This document shows, piece by piece, positions 49,783 through 57,814 of a stretch of DNA of 64,000 bases. Position 1 is the stretch's first letter, and each line of letters begins with the position of its first letter. The notes beneath the pieces are model-generated. The model was not told the origin of the DNA. It saw nothing but the letters and a program-made list of their open reading frames with translations, and ran no database searches. Made by a program: the position numbers and the translations under genes. Source of the DNA: BOG-932 sp965276835 (GTDB taxonomy: Bacteria; Pseudomonadota; Alphaproteobacteria; BOG-932; Roseiterribacteraceae); contig OZ255631.1 of the NCBI GenBank assembly GCA_965276835.1, forward strand, positions 3,658,001-3,722,000, given 5' to 3'.

Positions 49783-50645
49783 TGGGTCGCCGGATAAAAA
49801 AGCGGGACCACGTAGTAACCCCGCGTCAGCACCCGGTCCAGGGCACGGGCGGCATCCAATTGTCCCGCACGGTCTTTCGCTGCCGCCATGTCGGCGATCA
49901 GGGCATCCACGACGGGGGATTTGATCCCAGGATAGTTGCGGCTGCCGGGGATATCGGCCTGCGCACTGCTCCAGCACATGGCGGGTTGGGCCAGCGCTGT
50001 CTCGTCCCACGCATCCAGGATCATATCGAAATCGAACCGGTCACGCCGCTGAACATAGTCGGCCGCGTCAACGACCGTGACCGTCGCGGCGATGCCCAGA
50101 TGGGACAGGGTCCGGGCATAGGGCAGCACAATACGCTGGTCCTCGGCGTTCCGCAGCAGGATGTCGAGAGCGAACGGCGCGCCGGTCTTGCCATCCACCA
50201 ACCGGCCGTCCTGTACGCGCCATCCTGCCGCCTCAAGCTGCGCCATGGCGCGGCGGAGATAGGGTCTGATGCCCTCATCGCCACTGCCATCCGTGCGCGG
50301 CGGGGTGAAGGACAATCTGAACACCTCCGGCGGCAGTTCGGCGCGGAACGGGTCCAGAAGGGCCAATTCGCCGCTCGACGGGCGGTCGCTGGCCGCCAGT
50401 TCCGAATTGGGAAAATAGCTGGCGATGCGGCGGTCCTTACCGCTCAGCAGCACACGATTGGTCCACTCGAAATCGAACGCGATCAGCAGCGCCTCACGCA
50501 CTCGCCGGTCGGCGAAAATCGGCCTGCGGAGATTCAGCATCAGGCCGCGCATGTCTTTGATATGCGGGTCGTCCGCCTTTGCCGGAAGCGCGATCAGGAA
50601 AATGCAGAACGCGATCAGGAAGGCGGAGCGGAGCTGCCTAGCCAA
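49779..50645 (-). CDS. Half-length periplasmic solute-binding protein (SBP family 5, YejA-like)
   Basis: A 288-residue protein with a signal peptide (MARQLRSAFLIAFCIFLIAL, ending PAKA). The mature part begins at LMLNLRRPIFADRRVREALLIAFDFEWTN, which in YejA-type oligopeptide-binding proteins lies about halfway. The rest (ASYFPNSELAASDRPSS, LPYARTL, FDFDMILDAWDET and the ALDRVLTRGYYVVPLFY end) follows that family to its C-terminus. The first lobe is therefore missing. No ABC permease genes are nearby. It is coupled to its neighbours by 8-nt and 4-nt overlaps, so it is not simply decaying. Confidence 0.82.
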   Translation of the reverse strand: MARQLRSAFLIAFCIFLIALPAKADDPHIKDMRGLMLNLRRPIFADRRVREALLIAFDFEWTNRVLLSGKDRRIASYFPNSELAASDRPSSGELALLDPFRAELPPEVFRLSFTPPRTDGSGDEGIRPYLRRAMAQLEAAGWRVQDGRLVDGKTGAPFALDILLRNAEDQRIVLPYARTLSHLGIAATVTVVDAADYVQRRDRFDFDMILDAWDETALAQPAMCWSSAQADIPGSRNYPGIKSPVVDALIADMAAAKDRAGQLDAARALDRVLTRGYYVVPLFYPATQ

Positions 50646-51615
50646 TGAGATCCTTCAGCGCGCGCTGCGGCCGGGGGCCGACATGGCCGATCGCCTCTGC
50701 CGCGGCGATGGAGCCGATACGCCCCGCCTCAGCGATGCCGAGCCCGGCGGTGATGCCGTACAGCACGCCGGCGGCGTAGAGATCGCCCGCGCCGGTGGTG
50801 TCGACCGGCCTGTCGATCGGCGCGGCGGGAATCTTATATGTCTTGCCGTCGGCCACGATCACCGAGCCGTTGGCGCCGTGGGTGACGCAGACGATCGGGC
50901 AGCGTTTTGCCAGCGCCACGATGGCGGCATCGAACCCGGTTTCGCCGGTCAGCGCCTCAGCCTCGGTTTCGTTGGCGAACAGGATATCGACATGATCCAG
51001 CAGCTTCGTGAATTCGGCATGGTGACGCTCGACGCAGAAGCTGTCCGACAAGGTCAGCGCCACCTTGCGGCCGGCGTCATGTGCGATCTTGGCGGCGGCA
51101 AAGAAGGCCGCCTTCGCCTCCGGCCGGTCGAACAGATAGCCCTCAAGATAAGTGATCCTGGCGGAACGGATCAGCGCCGCGTCGATGTCCGACGATTCCA
51201 GCAGCGCGGAGGCGCCCAGAAAGGTGTTCATCGAACGCTGGGCGTCCGGCGTGATCAGGACCAGGCAGCGCGCGGTCGGCTCGCCGTCCGAAAGCGGCTT
51301 GGTATCGAAACCGACGCCGATGGCGCGGATGTCATGGGCGAAGACCTCACCCAACTGGTCGTTCGCCACCTTGCCGATATAGGCGCATTTCCCGCCCAGC
51401 GAAGCGATGCCGGCCATCGTGTTGGCCGCCGATCCACCCGAAGCCTCGATACCCGGATTCATACGGCCATAAAGCGCCGTCGCCCGTGCGGTATCGATCA
51501 GCGTCATGCCGCCTTTGACGATGCCCTCCGCCGCCAGGAAAGCATCGTCGGCCTCCGCCAGCACGTCGACGATGGCATTGCCGACGCCCAACACGTCGAG
51601 GGTCGCTTCACTCAC
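50638..51615 (-). CDS. PfkB-family kinase, adenosine kinase-like
   Basis: A 325-residue PfkB sugar/nucleoside kinase. DVLGVGNAIVDVLAEAD and GIEASGGSAANTMAGIASLGG are the substrate-binding N-terminus, PVDTTGAGDLYAAG the catalytic anion-hole motif with Asp. The overall pattern is that of adenosine-kinase-type proteins of alphaproteobacteria. The start is a GTG at 51615 overlapping the glycosyltransferase stop (GTGA). Substrate (adenosine or ribokinase-like) is inferred only. Confidence 0.9.
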   Translation of the reverse strand: MSEATLDVLGVGNAIVDVLAEADDAFLAAEGIVKGGMTLIDTARATALYGRMNPGIEASGGSAANTMAGIASLGGKCAYIGKVANDQLGEVFAHDIRAIGVGFDTKPLSDGEPTARCLVLITPDAQRSMNTFLGASALLESSDIDAALIRSARITYLEGYLFDRPEAKAAFFAAAKIAHDAGRKVALTLSDSFCVERHHAEFTKLLDHVDILFANETEAEALTGETGFDAAIVALAKRCPIVCVTHGANGSVIVADGKTYKIPAAPIDRPVDTTGAGDLYAAGVLYGITAGLGIAEAGRIGSIAAAEAIGHVGPRPQRALKDLIG

Positions 51616-52400
51616 TGAGAAACTCCGGTTTGATCGCCCGAGATCAGCGTCGGGCGGCGCATGCGCCGTTGCAGCCAGAACACGCCGAAAATATCGACGA
51701 TGCCGACCCACAGGCGGTTGTTGATGCCGTATTTGGATGTGCCGTGAACGCGGTGACGATGGTTCACCGGCTCCAGCCCCACGACATATCCCTCACGCCG
51801 CATCAAAGCGGGCAGGAACCGATGGATATGATCGAAATAGGGCAGGCGCAGAAACGCGTCGCGTGAGAAAACCTTGAGGCCGCAGCCCGTGTCCGGCGTG
51901 TCGTCGCCCAGCAGCGCGGACCGCACCCGGTTGGCGATCTTGGACGACCAACGCTTGACCGTGCTGTCGCGCCGCTTCACCCGCTGCCCGGCGATCAGGC
52001 CGAGCATCGGCGTCGAGGCTGGGTTCAGGAAAGCGGCCACCAAGCGCGGCACATCGGCGGGGTCGTTCTGTCCGTCGCCATCCAGGGTCGCGATCACCCG
52101 GCCCCGGGCGTGCATCACGCCGGTGCGCAACGCACCGCTCTGCCCGCAGCTGGCGGCATGGCGGATCACGCGCAGCTGCGGCGTCTCCTTGCCGGCGTCG
52201 GCAAGCCGGTCGAGCGTCGCATCGGTGCTGCCGTCATCGACATAAAGAATTTCGTATGCCGGACCATTCGCCAGCGCGGTGCGGATTTCCCCGATAAGCG
52301 GCAGTATATTGTCGGCTTCGTTTTTAACCGGCACGATGACGGTCAGCACGATGGCTTCGTCGCCAAGTGCGCGCGAAGGTGATGAGGAAACGTCGGTCAA
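51612..52400 (-). CDS. Family 2 glycosyltransferase, DPM1-like
   Basis: A 262-residue GT-A enzyme. VIVPVKNEADNI and EILYVDDGSTDATLDRLA form the nucleotide-sugar site with the DDGS motif, ATLDGDGQNDPADVP holds the DxD-like metal site, and the late HGTSKYGINNRLWVGIVDIF matches dolichol-phosphate-mannosyltransferase-like enzymes, including a membrane-associated end. A TTG start at 52400 is assumed. It opens the five-gene operon and probably transfers a sugar to a polyprenyl phosphate. Confidence 0.88.
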   Translation of the reverse strand: MTDVSSSPSRALGDEAIVLTVIVPVKNEADNILPLIGEIRTALANGPAYEILYVDDGSTDATLDRLADAGKETPQLRVIRHAASCGQSGALRTGVMHARGRVIATLDGDGQNDPADVPRLVAAFLNPASTPMLGLIAGQRVKRRDSTVKRWSSKIANRVRSALLGDDTPDTGCGLKVFSRDAFLRLPYFDHIHRFLPALMRREGYVVGLEPVNHRHRVHGTSKYGINNRLWVGIVDIFGVFWLQRRMRRPTLISGDQTGVSQ

Positions 52401-52470
52401 TGTCAGGGCGTTCGCGATAATGTATTATTGCGCGGACATTAGGCGAAGGCACTCTTAGGCACCAGAGGCG

Positions 52471-52869
52471 ATGACAGAAAGCAAAAACACAGCAGCGGGC
52501 CGTGGCTGGATCGCCTTCGCCGCGTTGAGCGGCGCGGTATCAGTGATCGCCGGTGCCTTCGCCGCGCATGGGCTCGACACGGAGACCCAGGCAAAAGAAA
52601 TCGGCTGGCTGCATACCGGCAGCCTGTATGAGGCATTGCATGCGCTGGCGATCCTGGCGGTCGTGGCGCTCGGCGCCCGTTTGAGCGCCGGCTGGGCGCG
52701 CGCATCGCTTTGGTTGTTCCTGATCGGGAGCATTTTGTTTCCGGCCGCGTTGTACGGTCTGGCGTTGCAACTTCCACGCTGGCTGGGGGCCGTTGCGCCC
52801 ATCGGTGGATCGGCTTTCATTCTGGGCTGGGTGGCATTGGCCGCTGCCGCCCTGGCGCGTCGCGATTGA
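52471..52869 (+). CDS. DUF423 family membrane protein
   Basis: A 132-residue membrane protein of four hydrophobic helices (DUF423, YgdD-like). WIAFAALSGAVSVIAGAFAAHGL is the conserved first helix, followed by TGSLYEALHALAILAV and the GSILFPAALYGLAL segment. The function is unknown. It ends 4 nt before the TetR-like gene, so they are co-transcribed. Confidence 0.92.
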   Translation: MTESKNTAAGRGWIAFAALSGAVSVIAGAFAAHGLDTETQAKEIGWLHTGSLYEALHALAILAVVALGARLSAGWARASLWLFLIGSILFPAALYGLALQLPRWLGAVAPIGGSAFILGWVALAAAALARRD

Positions 52870-52873
52870 GGAG

Positions 52874-53638
52874 ATGACGATGGTTGGACTGGACACTGCG
52901 CCTCCGCGCGAACCGAGCACCGCGGAAACGATTGCCGCCGCCGCAATCCGGCTGGCCGGGGAACGCGGCTGGCGCAACCTGTCATTGGCCGATATCGCGC
53001 TGGGGGCAGGCGTTACGCTGGCCGAACTGTCGCGCGATTATACATGCCGGGCGGAGATACTGGACGGGTTCGAGCGGATGATCGACCGGCGGATGCTGGC
53101 CGGGGCGGCGGCAGGGGATATCGACGACAAACCCCGCGACCGCATTTTCGACATCGTCATGGAACGGCTCGACGCCCTGCTGCCCTATCGCGACGGGATC
53201 AAGCGCATCGCCCGCGAATTGCCTTTCGATCCGGGCAGCGCGCTTGCGCTGGCCGGGGCGCTGCCGCGTTCGGTCGCCTGGATGTTCTCCGGCGCCCGCA
53301 TTGCCGTCGGCGGTCCGGCCATGCCGCTGCGCCTTGCCGCTTTGGGCGGGGTTTATCTATCCACCCTGCGTGTGTGGTTCGGCGACGAGAACCAGGATCT
53401 GTCCAAAACGATGGCGCATCTGGACCGCCAGTTGAACCGCGCCGCGTCGCTGCTGAGCGGCGATTTCGGGCCGACCCGTCCGGCCGAGCCGATGCCGTCG
53501 GAAGGTCCGCCCGACTTTGCCGAGCCGGAGCCGGGACAGAAGACCGCGGCGCGCGCCAAGGCGTCGCCGAAAACATCCAAGACGAAGCCACGCGCGGCTA
53601 GCGCGAAACCGGCGAAGAAAGCACCTGCAGCAAACTGA
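52874..53638 (+). CDS. TetR-like regulator with Lys/Ala-rich tail
   Basis: A 254-residue protein with an N-terminal TetR-type helix-turn-helix (TIAAAAIRLAGERGWRNLSL, then DIALGAGVTLAELSRDYTC). The C-terminal domain (residues 70-200) has the COQ9-like pattern of alphaproteobacterial TetR homologues. After residue 215 it has a low-complexity Ala/Lys/Pro tail (KTAARAKASPKTSKTKPRA), reminiscent of PHA-granule and histone-like tails that bind DNA or granules. It lies directly before a phasin gene. The tail makes a PHA granule link plausible but unproven. Confidence 0.8.
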   Translation: MTMVGLDTAPPREPSTAETIAAAAIRLAGERGWRNLSLADIALGAGVTLAELSRDYTCRAEILDGFERMIDRRMLAGAAAGDIDDKPRDRIFDIVMERLDALLPYRDGIKRIARELPFDPGSALALAGALPRSVAWMFSGARIAVGGPAMPLRLAALGGVYLSTLRVWFGDENQDLSKTMAHLDRQLNRAASLLSGDFGPTRPAEPMPSEGPPDFAEPEPGQKTAARAKASPKTSKTKPRAASAKPAKKAPAAN

Positions 53639-53650
53639 CGCGGCGGGACG

Positions 53651-53705
53651 TTGACATCCGAGGCGTGGTGCTCCATATACCGCCCAGCTTTGTTGCAGTG
53701 CAACA
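53651..53705 (+). promoter_or_regulatory. Phasin promoter and PhaR-like palindrome
   Basis: TTGACA (53651-53656), a 17-nt spacer and CATATA (53674-53679) form a strong sigma70-type promoter. Downstream, TGTTGCA-G-TGCAACA (53691-53705) is a perfect palindrome in the untranslated leader. PhaR-type regulators of PHA genes bind TGC-rich palindromes of this kind, so it is a likely autoregulation site for the phasin. Confidence 0.75.
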
Positions 53706-53724
53706 TAACCGGGAGAACACCACC

Positions 53725-54159
53725 ATGGCGACCCAGAGCACCTATCCCTTCTTCGACAATGATTTCACGAAGATGTTTTCCGAGTACAAAATGCCGGGCT
53801 TCGACATCGAAAACCTGATGGCGACCCAGCGCCGCAATATGGAAGCGATGAGCGCCGCCAGCCAGTTGGCGGTCGAAGGCGTGCAGGCGGTGTTCCGCCG
53901 GCAAACCGAGATTATCCGCCAGACCGTCGAGGAATCGACGGCCGCGCTGAAGGACGTGATGACTGCCGGCGCGCCCGAGCAGAAGATCGCCCAGCAGACC
54001 GAACTGGTGAAGGCAACCTTCGAGCGTGCGCTGGGCAACCTGCGCGAGTTGACCGAGATGGCCGCTAAGTCGAACACTGAAGCGACCGACGTCCTGACCA
54101 AGCGGATCGGCGAGAGCCTGACCGAACTCAAGACCTCGCTGCAACGCACAAAAAACTAA
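53725..54159 (+). CDS. phaP: Phasin (PHA granule-associated protein)
   Basis: A 144-residue amphipathic helical protein of the alphaproteobacterial phasin family. MATQSTYPFFDNDFTKMF starts it, then IENLMATQRRNMEAMSAAS, the family core, and a long helical repeat through VLTKRIGESLTELKTSL. Phasins coat poly-hydroxyalkanoate granules and limit their fusion. GGGAGA precedes the ATG at 53725. The palindrome in the leader is the probable PhaR site. No phaC synthase is in the window. Confidence 0.92.
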   Translation: MATQSTYPFFDNDFTKMFSEYKMPGFDIENLMATQRRNMEAMSAASQLAVEGVQAVFRRQTEIIRQTVEESTAALKDVMTAGAPEQKIAQQTELVKATFERALGNLRELTEMAAKSNTEATDVLTKRIGESLTELKTSLQRTKN

Positions 54160-54175
54160 CGTACAAAGAGCAGAT

Positions 54176-54202
54176 CGTGATCAGGCGCATCACCTGATCA
54201 CG
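54176..54202. terminator. Hairpin between phaP and the sensor kinase gene
   Basis: CGTGATCAGG (54176-54185) and CCTGATCACG (54193-54202) are exact inverted complements with a 7-nt loop. The site lies between convergent genes, so it may terminate transcription in both directions, although no T-run follows. Confidence 0.6.
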
Positions 54203-54226
54203 TGAAGATGCTCGAAAGCGAAAGCT

Positions 54227-55573
54227 CTAACCCGGCAGGGTGAGAACGACCCGAAGGCCGCCCAGTGGGCTGTCTTCCAGGCCGATCTCACCGCCGTGGC
54301 CGTGCGCGATGTCCTGGGCGATCGACAGGCCCAGGCCGACACCCCCCGTCGCAATGTTGCGCGACGGATCCAGCCGGAAAAACGGCCGGAACACATCCTC
54401 GCGCTTGTCGGCCGGAATCCCCGGACCGTCATCGTCGATCACCACCCGCACCGTCTTTTGAACCAGTGATGCGGTCACCTTGACCCGCTTGGCATAACGC
54501 AGGGCATTGCCCAGCAGGTTGCCCAGGCAACGCCGCATGGCGACCGGCCGGATCGTGATGTCGATCGGCCCGCCGACGCTGAGCGTTACCGCCGCGCGGC
54601 CCGGCAGCCCCTCCACGACATCGCTGAGTAGGGCCACGAAATCCGTCGGCTGCGCCGCCTCCCCGCTTTCGCCGCGCGCGAACGCCAGATAGGCATCGAT
54701 CATATGCTCCATCTCGGTGACGTCGGCACGCAGACCCTCTGCATCCTCCGCCGCGTCCAGCATCGCCAATTGCAGCTTCATTCGCGTCAGCGGCGTCCGC
54801 AGGTCGTGCGAGACACCGGCCAGCATCTCGGTCCGCTGCGCGATCTGGCGGCGGATACGGTCCCGCATCACCATGAATGCGGCGGCCGCCTGCCGAACCT
54901 CCTGTGCGCCTGCCGGCTTCAGCTGCATGGTGTCGTTGCCCTTGCCGAAGCGTTCTGCCGCGACCGCCAGCCGGCGGATCGGCCGGACCTGGTTGCGCAT
55001 GAAGATCACCGCGATCCAGGTCAGCAGCAGCGCCGCGCCGATGACCCAGGCGATGAAGACGAAGGCGGTATAGCTGAACAGCCGGTGCTGCGGCGACCGC
55101 ACATCCAGCACGCCGTCCGGAAGCTGAATCCGAATCTCCGCCCAATTGTCGTTGCCGTACGCGCCGATGGTGAAGGGCCGCCCGACCCGTTCCTCCAGCG
55201 CCGTCTCCAGGATCGGCTCGATCAGGGGGTTCCAGCGCGTCACCACGGGTGTCAGCTTGGCCCCTGGCTCGAAATCGATCGACAGCTCGAACGCATCCGA
55301 CGCGGAGGCGAAGATACGCGCGCGATTGGCGGGATCGCGCTCGCTCTCGTCGATGATCATCTCGATATCGCCGGCCACGGCGCGCGACAGATCGACCGAC
55401 AGGGTGCTGAAATGGCGTTCGAAAAAGATATAGACCGTGATCAGCTGGGCGATCACCACCGGCACAACCAGGATCAGGATCGTCCGCCCTTCCAGCGTGC
55501 GGGGCAGCAGCCGCTTGATCCGCGCGCCGATGCCAAGTCGCGCGCCCGAATTCGCCGGGGCCGGCGGGTTCAT
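54227..55573 (-). CDS. EnvZ-like sensor histidine kinase
   Basis: A 448-residue membrane sensor kinase. Two hydrophobic helices (around residues 30-55 and 170-195, GRTILILVVPVVIAQL and FVFIAWVIGAALLL) flank a periplasmic loop. A HAMP linker follows (RNQVRPIRRLAVAAE), then the HisKA phosphoacceptor ML AGVSHDLRTPLTRM, N-box LLGNALRYAK and G boxes DDDGPGIP and TGGVGLGLSIAQD. The start at 55573 lies one base after the regulator stop; an alternative ATG at 55594 overlaps it. The signal is unknown. Confidence 0.93.
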   Translation of the reverse strand: MNPPAPANSGARLGIGARIKRLLPRTLEGRTILILVVPVVIAQLITVYIFFERHFSTLSVDLSRAVAGDIEMIIDESERDPANRARIFASASDAFELSIDFEPGAKLTPVVTRWNPLIEPILETALEERVGRPFTIGAYGNDNWAEIRIQLPDGVLDVRSPQHRLFSYTAFVFIAWVIGAALLLTWIAVIFMRNQVRPIRRLAVAAERFGKGNDTMQLKPAGAQEVRQAAAAFMVMRDRIRRQIAQRTEMLAGVSHDLRTPLTRMKLQLAMLDAAEDAEGLRADVTEMEHMIDAYLAFARGESGEAAQPTDFVALLSDVVEGLPGRAAVTLSVGGPIDITIRPVAMRRCLGNLLGNALRYAKRVKVTASLVQKTVRVVIDDDGPGIPADKREDVFRPFFRLDPSRNIATGGVGLGLSIAQDIAHGHGGEIGLEDSPLGGLRVVLTLPG

Positions 55574-55574
55574 A

Positions 55575-56297
55575 TCAATCGGGGCGGAGGACATAACCCT
55601 CCCCACGGACGGTTTGCAGATAACGCGGCGCCTTCGGATCAGCCTCGATCTTGCGGCGCAGACGATTGACCTGGACATCGATGCTGCGAGCGTTGACCGC
55701 CGCCCGGGATCGGTCGACCAGCTCGTCGCGCGTCACGATCCCGCCCGGCGTCTCAGCCAGCACGCGCAGCAGACTGGTCTCCACGTCGGTCAGCCGCACC
55801 GTCTCGCTGCCGTCGGCCAGTTCCGAGCGGTCCGGCAGGAATTGCCAGCGTCCCAGCTTGATCGGAGGCGGCCCTTCCGGCGCACGCGGTACGCGCCGCA
55901 TGATGGCCGCGATGCGCAGCAACAGCTCGCGCGGCTCGAACGGTTTGGGCAGATAGTCGTCGGCCCCGGCCTCAAGTCCGGCGATGCGCTCATCCGCCTC
56001 GCTCCGCGCCGTCAGCATCAGGATCGGCAAAGTCGAGCCCTCCCCGCGCAGGTCTTTTGCGAAATCCAGCCCGTTCTGCCCTGGCATCATGACGTCGAGC
56101 ACCAAGAGGTCGAACGCCAGGGAGCGCATCAGCGCCCGCGCCTCGGCGGCCGACGCCGCCGTTGTCACAATATGTCCTTGTTCGCCCAGATAGCGGCCCA
56201 GCAGCACACGCAACCGCGTGTCGTCATCGACAACCAGAAGATGGGGACGGTCGGCAAGCCCGGCCCAGTCCGTATCGGACGTCAGGGCGGCGCTCAT
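55575..56297 (-). CDS. OmpR-family response regulator
   Basis: A 240-residue regulator. The receiver domain starts with HLLVVDDDTRLRVLL (acid pocket) and has the phosphoacceptor Asp in FDLLVLDVMMPG, plus the LMLTARSEADERIAG and DDYLPKPFEP loops. The C-terminal winged helix includes LTDVETSLLRVLAETPG, SRAAVNARSIDVQVNRLRRKIE and the hairpin TVRGEGYVL. It sits 3 nt after the MarR-like gene and is coupled to the kinase, giving a marR-ompR-envZ operon. Confidence 0.94.
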   Translation of the reverse strand: MSAALTSDTDWAGLADRPHLLVVDDDTRLRVLLGRYLGEQGHIVTTAASAAEARALMRSLAFDLLVLDVMMPGQNGLDFAKDLRGEGSTLPILMLTARSEADERIAGLEAGADDYLPKPFEPRELLLRIAAIMRRVPRAPEGPPPIKLGRWQFLPDRSELADGSETVRLTDVETSLLRVLAETPGGIVTRDELVDRSRAAVNARSIDVQVNRLRRKIEADPKAPRYLQTVRGEGYVLRPD

Positions 56298-56300
56298 GGG

Positions 56301-56825
56301 TCAGCCGGCGGCGCGCAGCCCGGCGGGACGAGGCGGGCGTGCCTCTTCCGGCATCCGGGGTCGGTCGGCATCGTCGATAACGTTGAGCAACACGCGGTGG
56401 AAGGTTTCGACGGCGTCGGCGCCGGCCTGAGCATAAGCCCGGCCAAGGCGCCGGCGTTGCCCCTCGGTCAGGATGTTTTCCAGCTCCTCACCGCGCGGCG
56501 TCAGGCTCAATCGCCGCTCGCGGCGGTCGGTCGGGCCGGGTGTCTGCACCACATAATTCGCTGCCACCAGCTCCTGCAGCACGCGCGACAAGCTCTGTTT
56601 GGTGATCTTTAGAATCCGCAAAAGCTGGCTGACGGTGACGGCCGGATTGCGGCCGATGAAATAGATCGCACGGTGATGCGCGCGGCCCAGTCCGCGCTCG
56701 GCCAGCACCAAATCCGCCTCTCCGGTGAAGTCCCGGTATGCAAAAAACAGAAGTTCGATACCCTGTCGCAGGTCTTCTTCCGAGAGGAAAATCGGATTGA
56801 CCGCAGTCTTTAGGTCAGCCATCAT
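56301..56825 (-). CDS. MarR-family transcriptional regulator
   Basis: A 174-residue regulator, first gene of the two-component operon. The winged helix is VTVSQLLRILKITKQSLSRVLQELVAANYVVQT followed by GPTDRRERRLSLTPRG. An N-terminal acidic helix and a Pro/Arg-rich end flank it. It may act with the OmpR-type regulator in the same circuit; such marR-ompR-envZ operons are conserved in several Alphaproteobacteria as I recall. A second ATG (56822) is an alternative start. Confidence 0.9.
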   Translation of the reverse strand: MMADLKTAVNPIFLSEEDLRQGIELLFFAYRDFTGEADLVLAERGLGRAHHRAIYFIGRNPAVTVSQLLRILKITKQSLSRVLQELVAANYVVQTPGPTDRRERRLSLTPRGEELENILTEGQRRRLGRAYAQAGADAVETFHRVLLNVIDDADRPRMPEEARPPRPAGLRAAG

Positions 56826-56882
56826 GACCCAAGTTTGACATGTAACGACGGGATGCGCCAGCCCCTCTAGGGGCCCGCGCCG

Positions 56883-56930
56883 ATGTCGCCACGTTCCTTT
56901 TTGGGAACGCTGCGGGAGGTTTTGAAATGA
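56883..56930 (+). promoter_or_regulatory. 15-codon leader ORF coupled to ilvE
   Basis: ATG at 56883 opens MSPRSFLGTLREVLK and stops at a TGA that overlaps the ilvE ATG (ATGA at 56927-56930). CGTTCC/GGAACG around a T-rich loop (56893-56909) forms a hairpin inside it, and its CGGGAGG is the ilvE ribosome binding site. Leucine fills 3 of 15 codons, but the case for attenuation is weak. Confidence 0.35.
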
Positions 56931-57814
56931 TTCCGATGGACGATCGCGACGGCTTTATCTGGTTCGACGGCAAGATGGTGCCGTGGCGCGATGCGAAGAC
57001 CCACGTACTGACCCACGGCCTGCATTACGGCAGCTCGGTTTTCGAGGGCATGCGCGCCTATGGGGGCAATATCTTCGAATTGACCCGGCATAACGAGCGG
57101 CTGGCCAATTCCGCTGCGCTGCTAGGTTTCTCGCTGCCCTATACCACCGCCGAACTGGACAAGGCGTGCAAGGACGTGGTCGCGGCCAACGGCTTCATGG
57201 ATGCCTATGTCCGCCCGGTCGCCTATCGCGGGTCGGAGCAGATGGGCGTGTCCGCGCAGCAGAGCAAGATCCACATCGCCATCGCCAGCTGGGAATGGCC
57301 GAGCTATTTCTCGCCCGAACTGCGCGACAAGGGCATCAAGATCACCTTCTCCAAATGGCGCCGCCCGGCCCCCGATACCGCGCCGACCGCGTCGAAGGCC
57401 GCCGGCCTCTATATGATCTGCACCCTGTCCAAGCACGCCGCCGAAGCCGAGGGCTGGAACGACGCGCTGATGCTGGATTATCGCGGCCAACTGGCCGAGG
57501 CGACCGGCGCCAATCTGTTCCTGGTCAAAGACGGTGTGATCAACACCCCGACCCCGGACTGCTTCCTGAACGGCATCACCCGCCAGACGGTGATGGAACT
57601 GGCCAGGAAGCGCGGCATCAAGGTGGTCGAGCGGGCGATGTGGCCGGACGAATTGAAAGCAGCCGACGAGATCTTCATCACTGGCTCCGCCGCCGAAGTG
57701 ACCGCCATCGGCCAGATCGACGACATGCACTTCACCGTCGGCCCGGTCACCAAGGCATTGCGTGACGACTATGAGAAGTTGGTCCGCCAGCCACCGAAAG
57801 CCGTGGCGGCCTGA
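56927..57814 (+). CDS. ilvE: Branched-chain amino acid aminotransferase
   Basis: A 295-residue PLP fold-type IV transaminase giving Val, Leu and Ile from their 2-oxo acids. IWFDGKMVPWRDAKTHVLTHGLHYGSSVFEGMR is the opening, and the PLP lysine is K157 in TASKAAGLYM. The substrate-side motifs LAEATGANLFLV and ITGSAAEVTAI lie at the expected places. GGGAGG precedes the ATG, which overlaps a short upstream ORF. The thioesterase gene follows immediately. Confidence 0.95.
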   Translation: MIPMDDRDGFIWFDGKMVPWRDAKTHVLTHGLHYGSSVFEGMRAYGGNIFELTRHNERLANSAALLGFSLPYTTAELDKACKDVVAANGFMDAYVRPVAYRGSEQMGVSAQQSKIHIAIASWEWPSYFSPELRDKGIKITFSKWRRPAPDTAPTASKAAGLYMICTLSKHAAEAEGWNDALMLDYRGQLAEATGANLFLVKDGVINTPTPDCFLNGITRQTVMELARKRGIKVVERAMWPDELKAADEIFITGSAAEVTAIGQIDDMHFTVGPVTKALRDDYEKLVRQPPKAVAA

